This document shows, piece by piece, positions 40,662 through 49,415 of a DNA stretch of 64,000 nt (the stretch's first letter is position 1; each line of letters starts with the position of its first letter). The DNA is from Microbacteriaceae bacterium PS02343 (GTDB taxonomy: Bacteria > Actinomycetota > Actinomycetes > Actinomycetales > Microbacteriaceae), in contig JASCOA010000003.1 in assembly GCA_029959365.1 (NCBI GenBank), positions 1 to 64,000 of the forward strand, written 5' to 3'. The notes under the pieces are model-generated. The model worked only from the letters and a program-made list of their open reading frames with translations, did not search any database and had not been told where the DNA came from. The position numbers and the translations under genes are program-made.

Positions 40662-41880
40662 GGCGGTAGGCGGGGGTCGCGGCGAGCAGGGCCGGGGCGG
40701 CCGGGGCCGCCGTGCGCGCCGGGTTCCAGATGCGCGTGCTCGAGAACCGGTAGACGATGAGCACCCCGGCGGCGATCGCCAGCACCTGCAGGACGACGGC
40801 GAGGACGCCGAGCGGGGCCGTGGCGACGATCGCGCCGGCCACCGCCGAGCAGATCAGCAGGCCGAGCAGCTCGAAGCGCAGGAGGTCGACCAGCGGATGC
40901 GCACGGCCACCGAGCCGCACCGCGGTGCGGTAGCGGCGGAAGCTGAACCGCGGGTGCCAGAGCGCGCCCCACAGGATCGCCGCCTGCATCGCGCCCGCGG
41001 CGAGCAGCCAGGGGGTGGCGGGCGCGTCCGCGGGCGCCAGCAGCCCGCCCAGCCCCGCCAGGAGCAGCGCCAGCAGGGCGCCGCTGAGCGCCACGAGCAG
41101 GAAGCGGCCGAACTGCTTGGCGGGCGAGTCGTCATTGAGCTGCGCCGCGATGCGCACGAACTCGAGCACGTCGCGAGGGCCGGCCTTCGAGGCACCGGCG
41201 GCGCGCGAGTGGAAGCTGATCGGCACCTCCTTGACGGTCCAGTCGGAGGAGCTGAAGGCGTTGGCGAGGAAGAGCTGGAAGCCGTAGCCGCGTGCGCGCA
41301 CCCGGCCGAAGTCGATGCCCGCGAGCACCTCGCTGCGCATGGCGCGGAAGTTGGTGGTGAGCTCGCGCAGCCGCGGATCGACGCCGCCGAGACCGCGGGC
41401 CACGGCACCGGCCACCCGGGTGCGCACGATCTGGTCGAGCGGCCAGTCGCCGGGGATCAGTCCCCCGGGCGTCGTGCGCGAGCCGACCGCCACATCCGCT
41501 CCGGCGTTGATCGCCCGCAGCAGCTCCACGATGTCGCGGGGGTCGTGCGAGAAGTCGGCGTCCATGGTCATGACGACCTCGTAGCCCAGCTCCAGCGCCT
41601 CGGCGAAGGCCAGTTCGAGGGCTCGACCGAGGCCCTGCTTGACGCCCTGCGAGTGCGCGAGCCGCCCCTCGTGGCGCCCGGTGGCGAGGGCCTGAACGAT
41701 GTCGCCGGTGCCGTCGGGCGAGCTGTCGTCGCGCACGAGCACGTGCAGCTGCCAGCCGGTGCGGGCGCCCAGCGGCAGGGTGAGCAGGGCGTCGAGGAGG
41801 GCCTCGATGTTGCCCGCCTCGTTGTAGGTCGGCACGATCATGAGCGCTGTGCGGGCAGGGGCGATCGGAGGAAGAGCCAT
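40651..41880 (-). CDS. DPM1-like glycosyltransferase with C-terminal GtrA domain
   Basis: A 409-residue two-domain protein. Residues ~10-245 are a polyprenyl-phosphate sugar synthase of the DPM1 type: MIVPTYNEAGNIEALLDALL, VRDDSSPDGTGDIV, MTMDADFSHDP, VGSRTTPGG and YGFQLFLANAF. Residues ~260-390 form a GtrA-like four-helix membrane domain. It probably loads a sugar on polyprenyl phosphate and helps bring it to the outer face for the GT-C enzyme. The ATG at 41880 follows AGGAG by eight bases. First gene of the operon, with a ~250-nt leader. Confidence 0.87.
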   Translation of the reverse strand: MALPPIAPARTALMIVPTYNEAGNIEALLDALLTLPLGARTGWQLHVLVRDDSSPDGTGDIVQALATGRHEGRLAHSQGVKQGLGRALELAFAEALELGYEVVMTMDADFSHDPRDIVELLRAINAGADVAVGSRTTPGGLIPGDWPLDQIVRTRVAGAVARGLGGVDPRLRELTTNFRAMRSEVLAGIDFGRVRARGYGFQLFLANAFSSSDWTVKEVPISFHSRAAGASKAGPRDVLEFVRIAAQLNDDSPAKQFGRFLLVALSGALLALLLAGLGGLLAPADAPATPWLLAAGAMQAAILWGALWHPRFSFRRYRTAVRLGGRAHPLVDLLRFELLGLLICSAVAGAIVATAPLGVLAVVLQVLAIAAGVLIVYRFSSTRIWNPARTAAPAAPALLAATPAYRRAA

Positions 41881-42138
41881 CAGGGGTGCTCCTGGTTCGG
41901 CGGCGCACGCCACCGCCGGGCGCACGCACCGCCGGAGGGGCGGAGCACGGGAGAGCGCTCGAAGGAGACGGGCGGAGGATGCGGATGCGTCGGAGGGACG
42001 CAAGCGGACATCGACTCGGCCAGGAGCGCGGGGTCCCCCGAACCGGATGCTGCGGCGAAGTTCGCCGCCGCGGTTCAGGATGGGTGCGGGTGAGCTCCTC
42101 GGCGTTCCGGGGTGGCCGGCCCGCTGAGGATGAGGCTC
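41881..42138 (-). promoter_or_regulatory. Long structured leader of the polysaccharide operon
   Basis: No gene fits this stretch. Transcripts from the promoter at 42139-42167 would carry ~250 nt before the first ATG. Within it GCGGCG (42052-42057) pairs with CGCCGC (42063-42068), and outside this GAACCG (42040-42045) pairs with CGGTTC (42071-42076), a two-tier hairpin. Several Shine-Dalgarno-like AGGAG runs occur on both strands. A control RNA is possible but no known riboswitch class is recognised. Confidence 0.4.
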
Positions 42139-42167
42139 AAGTTATGTCACCGCGGAGTCGCGGTCAA
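42139..42167 (-). promoter_or_regulatory. Sigma-70-type promoter of the polysaccharide operon
   Basis: On the minus strand TTGACC (42167-42162) and TAACTT (42144-42139) are 17 bp apart. Just upstream, GTTTC and GAAAC separated by 8 bp (about 42178-42195) could be a regulator site. Expected transcription start near 42132. Confidence 0.7.
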
Positions 42168-42229
42168 GGCGCCCCGTGTTTCGAACTGATGAAACCTCGT
42201 TCGGAGGCGGCGCGTGCGATGGGGCGATC

Positions 42230-42715
42230 TCAGCGCAGGATCTCCTCGACGGACGGCTCGCGACGCATCGGGCGGTGCGGGATGCCGTCCTCGAGGTACT
42301 CCTCGCCCGACACCGCGAAGCCGAAGCGCGCGTACCAGTCGACCAGGTACGACTGCGCGTCGAGCACGATCGGCGCATCCGGGTCGATCTCGTGGCAGCG
42401 CGCCACACCGCGGCGCATGAGCTGCGACGCGACGCCTCGGCTGCGGGCGCTCTGCGCCGTGGCGACGCGGCCGATGCGCAGCGCCACAGTGGAGCCGTCA
42501 GCGGCACGGTCGACGAGCAGGCGCACGGTGGCGAGCACCTCGCCCTCCTCCTCGACCCAGAGCAACTCGGCGTCGGCCTCGAGGTCGCGGCCGTCGAGCT
42601 CCTCGTAGGCGCACTCCTGCTCCACCACGAAGACCTGCACGCGGAGGCGCAGGATGCGGTAGAGCGTGGCCGGGTCGAGATCGGCGAGGGCGCTGCTGCG
42701 GGAGTCGATGGTCAC
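42230..42715 (-). CDS. GNAT acetyltransferase, ElaA type
   Basis: A 161-residue GNAT protein of the ElaA group: LYRILRLRVQVFVVEQECAYEELDGRD at the N-terminus, RIGRVATAQSARSRGVASQLM (acetyl-CoA loop) and QSYLVDWYARFGF at the end. The substrate is unknown. The GTG at 42715 has TAGGCT (minus strand, 42727-42722) six bases upstream and no ribosome binding site, so leaderless translation is likely. Only ~60 bp separate its stop from the polysaccharide promoter; the two units are on the same strand. Confidence 0.88.
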   Translation of the reverse strand: MTIDSRSSALADLDPATLYRILRLRVQVFVVEQECAYEELDGRDLEADAELLWVEEEGEVLATVRLLVDRAADGSTVALRIGRVATAQSARSRGVASQLMRRGVARCHEIDPDAPIVLDAQSYLVDWYARFGFAVSGEEYLEDGIPHRPMRREPSVEEILR

Positions 42716-42845
42716 GGGACGAGCCTATGCGGCGCGCGCCGGTGCGCATCCACTCGCACACGATGCGGGCTCCCGCAGCCTGCGCCTGCGGGCACCGATG
42801 CCTGCGGGTGCGGTGGCGGCGAGCGTTGCGGTCCGCCCGCAGTGC

Positions 42846-44900
<2,055 letters not shown>

Positions 44901-44932
44901 GGGCTCCAGGCTACCGGCGACGTCCGACCGGG

Positions 44933-44969
44933 CGAGCGGATGCGGGTGCGCGGTGCGCGCATCCGCTCG
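44933..44969. repeat. GAGCGGATGCG inverted repeat in a divergent promoter region
   Basis: CGAGCGGATGCG (44933-44944) and CGCATCCGCTCG (44958-44969) form a 12-bp inverted repeat, with a further copy, GCGCATCCGCTC, at 44993-45004. The gap 44901-45185 lies between divergent genes, so this cannot be a simple terminator. The rest of the gap probably holds the PAP2 phosphatase promoter (AT-rich GGGATTTATCG near 45125) but no clear box pair. Confidence 0.55.
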
Positions 44970-45185
44970 GCCGTCGCTGTGGAGGGGCGGGTGCGCATCC
45001 GCTCACCATCGGATGCGGACAGGCGCTCGATCGGTGTCCAGGAGTTGCGCCACGGACCGCAGAACCTCGCGATCGTCCGCCGGAACGGGGGTCATCCCGC
45101 GTTCACGTCGAGGCCCCCTTCCCGTCATGTGTGGGATTTATCGTTCCCGGGCACACCTCCACCAGCAGAAACGGGATTCCCCACA

Positions 45186-46625
45186 GTGAAGATCCTCCGC
45201 CCCGCCGCGGTCGCCACGAGCGCCGGCCTGGGCCTCCTCCTCGCCGGCGCCGTCGCCGCGCCCGCGCACGCCGCAGCCCTGCCCTTCACCGACGCGCAGC
45301 AGTCCTACGCCTACCCGTCGAACGCCGCCTACGACTACGTCCCGATCATGGACTCGTTCAGCGACCTCGTCGCGAACCGCCCCGACGTCATCGCCTCGAA
45401 CGACGCGCAGACCATCGCGATCAACAACGCCGCGTCGGAGGAGCAGCGTCAGCGCGCCATCGTCGACCAGTACGCCGACATGTCCGTGAGCATGGCCGAC
45501 GGGCTCGGAGCGCGTCTCGGTGCGATCTACGAGGCGGCCCTCGCGGCGGACGAGCTGCCCAAGACCGAGTTCCTCACCTCGAAGAGCGGCGGCCTCATCG
45601 GCGCCTACTCGTCGACCAACCCGGCGAAGGACCACTTCGACTACGACCGGCCCTACCTGCGCATCGAGCCGTCGCTGCTCGTCTACCGCGACCGACCTGG
45701 CGGCGACGCCTGGGCGTCCACCAGCGGCGCGTTCCCGAGCGGCCACACCTCGCAGGCGTACTGGCAGGGCACCGCGCTCGCCACGATGCTGCCGGAGCTC
45801 GCCCCGCAGATCCTCGCGCGCACGTCCGAGGCCGGCGACAACCGCATCGTCATGGGCGCCCACTACGCGCTCGACGTGATGGGCGGTCGCATGATGGGTC
45901 AGCACATCGTCGAGCGCCGCTGGAGCGACCCCGAGTTCCGGGCGCTGCTCGAGGAAGCCGCCGTCGAGCTGCGCGCCGTGCTCGAGGCCGGCTGCGGCGA
46001 CGCGCTCGCGGACTGCATCGCCGCCGACACCCCGTACCTGCCGACCGAGGACGCGCTCGCGGTCTACCGCGACCGGCTCGACTACGGCTTCGCCCCGATC
46101 GGCGCGACCGACGAGGCGCTGACCCTGCCGGCGAACGCGGAGTCGCTGCTCATCTCGAGCCACCCGGACCTCACGCCCGAGCAGCGCCGTCAGGTGCTGA
46201 CCCTCACCGCGATCGGGTCGGGCGCGCCGCTCGACCAGGGCACCCGCGGCAGCTGGCAGCGCATCGACCTCGCCGCCGCCATGGCCGCCGACGTGGTCGT
46301 GAACCCCGACGGATCGGTGCGCCTCGCCGGCACGCCCGCGCCGGTCGATCCCGCCCCGGTCGACCCCGCGCCCGTCGACCCCGCGCCGGTCGACCCCGCC
46401 CCGATCGACCCGAGCGCGCCCGGCACGGGCGAGGGCTCCGATGCCGGCACCGCACCGGCCGCGAGCACCGGCGCCGACGAGCTCGACCGGACCTCGTCCA
46501 GCACCGCGCGGGAGCTCTCCGCGACCGGCGCCGATGCGGCGCAGCCTGCCACGGCGTGGGCCCTGGGCCTGCTGCTCGCCGGACTGCTCGCGGTCGTCGC
46601 CGGGCGGCGCCTGGCTCGCCGCTAG
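45186..46625 (+). CDS. Secreted, wall-anchored PAP2-family acid phosphatase
   Basis: A 479-residue exported phosphatase. Signal peptide 1-30 ending AAPAHAAA; PAP2 motifs are KDHFDYDRPYLRI (motif 1), FPSGHTSQAYW (motif 2) and SEAGDNRIVMGAHYALDVMGG (motif 3), so it is a class A type non-specific phosphatase. A five- to six-fold APVDP repeat forms a linker near residues 385-410, and the C-terminus has LSATG, a hydrophobic helix and RRLARR, the pattern of a class E (LAxTG-like) sortase substrate. The GTG at 45186 directly precedes the signal peptide; the open frame reaches far upstream but is antisense to recQ. It frees phosphate outside the cell. Confidence 0.88.
   Translation: MKILRPAAVATSAGLGLLLAGAVAAPAHAAALPFTDAQQSYAYPSNAAYDYVPIMDSFSDLVANRPDVIASNDAQTIAINNAASEEQRQRAIVDQYADMSVSMADGLGARLGAIYEAALAADELPKTEFLTSKSGGLIGAYSSTNPAKDHFDYDRPYLRIEPSLLVYRDRPGGDAWASTSGAFPSGHTSQAYWQGTALATMLPELAPQILARTSEAGDNRIVMGAHYALDVMGGRMMGQHIVERRWSDPEFRALLEEAAVELRAVLEAGCGDALADCIAADTPYLPTEDALAVYRDRLDYGFAPIGATDEALTLPANAESLLISSHPDLTPEQRRQVLTLTAIGSGAPLDQGTRGSWQRIDLAAAMAADVVVNPDGSVRLAGTPAPVDPAPVDPAPVDPAPVDPAPIDPSAPGTGEGSDAGTAPAASTGADELDRTSSSTARELSATGADAAQPATAWALGLLLAGLLAVVAGRRLARR
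46337..46414 (+). repeat. 15-bp coding minisatellite (APVDP repeats)
   Basis: Five to six copies of a 15-bp unit encode APVDP or APIDP in the linker of the PAP2 phosphatase. Units differ only at synonymous positions, so copy number could change by slippage and alter linker length in the cell wall. Confidence 0.75.
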
Positions 46626-46837
46626 GAGAGGCGCGGTGCCCCCGTCCGCCTCGGCGGGCCGGGGCGCCGCCTTCCGCGCGCACGGCGCACCCCGCCCTCC
46701 ACCCTCCGCCCCCCTCGCGGAGCTCGTACGCCCATCCCGCCGCCGGGGCGACGCAGGAGGAGCAGCAGGCGCGTGAGCCGGAGACGATCCTGCGGGAGGA
46801 GCCGTGCGGGCTCCAGCCCCGATCGCGGGTCGCGTCG

Positions 46838-46856
46838 AATGGTTAGGCACCCCTAA
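46838..46856 (+). promoter_or_regulatory. IdeR/DtxR iron box
   Basis: The 19-bp stretch reads aatGGTTAGGCACCCCTAA and agrees at 13 of 19 positions with the consensus TTAGGTTAGGCTAACCTAA. It lies 45 bp before the siderophore-interacting protein gene, so iron-bound IdeR would repress that gene. Confidence 0.65.
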
Positions 46857-46900
46857 GTTGGTCGTTGCGCCCGTCGGCGCCGATCGACCCGAGGAGCCCC

Positions 46901-47725
46901 GTGGCCAAGCACTACCGCCCCACCAAGCCGACCGACCCCCGCGTGCTGACCGCGCAGCTCGTGCGCCGCACCGGCGTGAGCCCCAACCTGGTGCGGGTGA
47001 CCCTCGGCGGCCCGGGCCTCGAGCACTTCACCCCGCTCGGCTACGACCAGTGGTTCCGCATGTTCCTGCCGCGCGAGGGCCAGGACCAGCTGCGCCTGCC
47101 CAGCCGCACGAGCGGCCTCTGGTACGCGCAGTACCTGACGACGCCGAAGTCCGCCCGGCCCCTCGTGCGCAATTACACGGTGCGCGCGTTCCGCGCCGCC
47201 GGCGAGAGCGGCGGCCCGGAGCTCGACATCGACTTCGTGCTGCACGACGAGCACGCCGGTCCCGCCGGTACCTGGGCGGCGGAGGCGCCGATCGGCAGCG
47301 AGGTCGGCATCCTCGACCAGGGCCTGAGCTTCGATCCGGCACACGGCGCCGAGCACGTCGTGATCGTCGCCGACGAGTCGGGCCTGCCGGCCGCGCTCGG
47401 CGTGCTCGCCTCGCTGCCGCGCGACGCCCGGGTCGAGGCCTTCATCGAGATCCCCGGCGTCGAGGACGAGCAGCCGATCGAGCTCGGCGAGCGCATGCGC
47501 GTGCACTGGCTGCCACGAGCGGATGCGCACGCGAAGCCCGGCGAGCTGGCCCTGGAGACCCTGCGCGCGGCCGCGCTCCCGAGCGGACGCGGCTACGCCT
47601 TCGTCGTCGGCGAGCAGTCCCTGCCCGTCGGCGCGCGACGCCACCTCGTCAACGAGGCCGGCTGGGACAAGTCCGACGTCACCTTCGTGGGCTACTGGCG
47701 CCAGGGCGCCGCGTACATGGGCTGA
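46901..47725 (+). CDS. Siderophore-interacting protein (NADPH-dependent ferric-siderophore reductase)
   Basis: A 274-residue SIP/ViuB-type flavoprotein. It has the FAD-binding domain with RTGVSPNLVRVTLGGPGLEHF and VRNYTVRAF (RxYTxR), then AGTWAAEAPIGSEVGILDQG, the NAD(P)H domain with HVVIVADESGLPAALGVLASLP, and the C-terminal GYWRQGAA typical of the family. It reduces ferric siderophores in the cytoplasm to release iron. The GTG at 46901 follows GAGGAG by four bases, and an iron box lies at 46838-46856. No siderophore transporter is adjacent, so it works with genes elsewhere. Confidence 0.9.
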   Translation: MAKHYRPTKPTDPRVLTAQLVRRTGVSPNLVRVTLGGPGLEHFTPLGYDQWFRMFLPREGQDQLRLPSRTSGLWYAQYLTTPKSARPLVRNYTVRAFRAAGESGGPELDIDFVLHDEHAGPAGTWAAEAPIGSEVGILDQGLSFDPAHGAEHVVIVADESGLPAALGVLASLPRDARVEAFIEIPGVEDEQPIELGERMRVHWLPRADAHAKPGELALETLRAAALPSGRGYAFVVGEQSLPVGARRHLVNEAGWDKSDVTFVGYWRQGAAYMG

Positions 47726-47754
47726 GCCCTGTCCTCGTCGCGAGCCCGTTGCGC

Positions 47755-48174
47755 TCAGTCGTCGGCGATCAGGCGCTTGCCCAGGCCCGCCGCGTGGTCG
47801 CCCGAGTAGCCCCAGCGCTCGTAGCGCTCGACGAGCGCATCGTTGCCCTCGCGCACCTGCACGTTGAGCTTCGGGCAGCCGAGGTCGGTGAGCAGCCGCT
47901 CGACCTCGGCCAGCAGCGCGGTACCGCGGCCGCCGCCCTGCAGAGCGGGGTCCACTGCGAAGTAGTAGAGCCAGCCGCGGTGGCCGTCGTAACCGGCCAT
48001 GGCGGTCGCGACGACGCATCCGCTCTCCTCGCCGACCAGGAACAGCTCCGGCTGCACGCGCAGCTTGCGCTCGATGTCCTTGCGCGGGTCGTTCCACGGG
48101 CGGGTCAGGCCGGCGGCGTGCCAGAGGGCGACCACCTGCTCGGCGTCGGCGAGATCGAAGGAGCGGATGCGCAT
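47755..48174 (-). CDS. GNAT acetyltransferase, YpeA type
   Basis: A 139-residue GNAT enzyme: MRIRSFDLADAEQVVALWHAAGLTRPWNDP at the start, YYFAVDPALQGGGRGTALLAEVE (acetyl-CoA loop) and NVQVREGNDALVERYERWGY, characteristic of YpeA-like proteins of unknown substrate. The ATG at 48174 has CAGGAT (minus strand, 48186-48181) six bases before it, so leaderless. The start codon lies within the perfect palindrome GCGGATGCGCATCCGC (48163-48178), identical to the one at 3824. Confidence 0.85.
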   Translation of the reverse strand: MRIRSFDLADAEQVVALWHAAGLTRPWNDPRKDIERKLRVQPELFLVGEESGCVVATAMAGYDGHRGWLYYFAVDPALQGGGRGTALLAEVERLLTDLGCPKLNVQVREGNDALVERYERWGYSGDHAAGLGKRLIADD

Positions 48175-48574
48175 CCGCCCATCCTGCCGCGCCCGGCGCC
48201 GCACCACTCGCACCCGGCCCCGATCACACGCATCGACCCGCGCCCATCCGTTCCGGTTTGAAGGAACTCCCGGCGTTCCAGTCCGTGCGGGGCTCGAGCG
48301 CCCCGGGCAGTGCGGGGAGACCTGCGGGCGAATCGCCTCGGACTCCTTCAGATCGGAAGGACGGCAGGTGGCAGGTGGCAGGCGGCAGGCGGCAGGCGGC
48401 AGACCGTGAGGCAGGCAGCGCAGCAAGGCGGAGGGACGGCACGCTCCCGATTCGGAGGCGGGCGGATGCGGACCGCCGCCCAGACCGGGACCCGCGGTCC
48501 CCGGGTCGGCCGGGCCTGCATCCGCTCGGCCGATCGGCGGATCGTGGAGCTCACCACGAACGAAGGAGCACCCC
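48175..48574. other. 400-bp gap with heptamer repeats, no gene seen
   Basis: No frame with family likeness or consistent codon bias is seen. It contains a degenerate inverted repeat (TTTGAAGGAACTCC near 48256 and GGACTCCTTCAGA near 48343, ~75 bp apart), the tandem heptamer at 48363-48402 and, at its right end, the AAGGAG that serves the next SDR gene. The promoter of that SDR should be here, but no clear box pair is visible. Confidence 0.5.
48363..48402. repeat. Tandem heptamer repeat, ~5.7 copies
   Basis: Two GGCAGGT units are followed by three GGCAGGC units and a partial GGCAG, exactly head to tail. The array is intergenic, so changes in copy number would not break a gene; it is a possible slippage-prone typing locus. 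Confidence 0.85.
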
Positions 48575-49327
48575 GTGCAGATCGACAGCAGCACCGTCTT
48601 CATCCCCGGCGCCACGAGCGGCATCGGCCTCGGCCTGGCCCTGCGCCTGCGGGCCGCCGGCAGCACCGTGATCGTCGGCGGCCGGCGCACCGAGCGCCTC
48701 GCGGCCATCGCGGCCGAGCACCCCGGCATCGGCACCGTCGAGATCGACACCGCCGACCCGGCGTCCATCCTGCGGGCCCGCGACGAGGTCGTCGCCCGCC
48801 ACCCGGAGCTCGACGCCGTCGTGCTCATGGCCGGCATCATGGAGGCCGAGGAGTTCAAGGACCCGTCCTCGCTCGAGATCGCCGAGCGCACGGTCGTCAC
48901 GAATCTGCTCGGCCCCATCCGCCTCGTGCACGCCTTCCTGCCGCAGCTGCGCTCGCGCGGGTCGGCGACGATCGTGACCGTCAGCTCGGGCCTGGCCTCA
49001 GTGCCGCTCGCGGTCACGCCGACCTACAACGCCACCAAGGCCGCCGTCCACTCGCTCAGCGAGACCCTGCGGGTGCAGCTCGAGACCACCGGCGTGCGGG
49101 TGGTCGAGCTCGTGCCGCCGGCGACGCAGACCGACCTGATGGGCCTCAACGACAACCCCACGGCGCTGCCGCTCGAGGACTTCCTCGACGAGGTCATGGG
49201 CATCCTCGAGACGCAGCCCGAGGTCGCCGAGGTGCTCGTCGAGCGGGTGAAGTGGCAGCGGCACGCCGAGCGCGAGGGCCGCTACGACGAGGTCTTCGCG
49301 ACGCTGAGCGCTCGCTACCGCGACTGA
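48575..49327 (+). CDS. SDR-family oxidoreductase, DltE-like
   Basis: A 250-residue SDR of the DltE/YdfG-like group: IPGATSGIGLGLALRLRAAGSTVIVGGRR at the N-terminus, a central VVLMAGIM in place of NNAG, VSSGLASVPLAVTPTYNATKAAVHSLSETL with the catalytic Ser-Tyr-Lys, and VELVPPATQTDL. The GTG at 48575 follows AAGGAG by six bases. Function is not known; despite the DltE likeness there are no teichoic-acid genes near it. Confidence 0.86.
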   Translation: MQIDSSTVFIPGATSGIGLGLALRLRAAGSTVIVGGRRTERLAAIAAEHPGIGTVEIDTADPASILRARDEVVARHPELDAVVLMAGIMEAEEFKDPSSLEIAERTVVTNLLGPIRLVHAFLPQLRSRGSATIVTVSSGLASVPLAVTPTYNATKAAVHSLSETLRVQLETTGVRVVELVPPATQTDLMGLNDNPTALPLEDFLDEVMGILETQPEVAEVLVERVKWQRHAEREGRYDEVFATLSARYRD

Positions 49328-49373
49328 CCGTCACCCTTCGGCCGAGCGGATGCGCGGGGCCGGGTACGCGGAC

Positions 49374-49401
49374 GGGCCCGCGCCCCGAGGGGAGCGGGCC
49401 C
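49374..49401. terminator. Hairpin between SDR and helicase genes
   Basis: GGGCCCGC (49374-49381) pairs perfectly with GCGGGCCC (49394-49401) over a 12-nt loop and is followed by CTTGCTG. It lies between convergent genes, 15 bp from the helicase stop, so it mainly serves the helicase on the minus strand and the SDR on the plus strand. Confidence 0.65.
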
Positions 49402-49415
49402 TTGCTGCTGCTGCG

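Noticed and set aside
45186-45300. Pho-box-like GTTCACG upstream of the PAP2 phosphatase (near 45098)
   Set aside because: Only one half-like unit is present and no direct repeats at 11-bp spacing follow, so phosphate control cannot be claimed.
48351-48360. AGATCGGAAG, the first ten bases of a common sequencing adapter
   Set aside because: The next bases are GACGGC and do not continue the adapter; the sequence runs on normally, so the match is chance.
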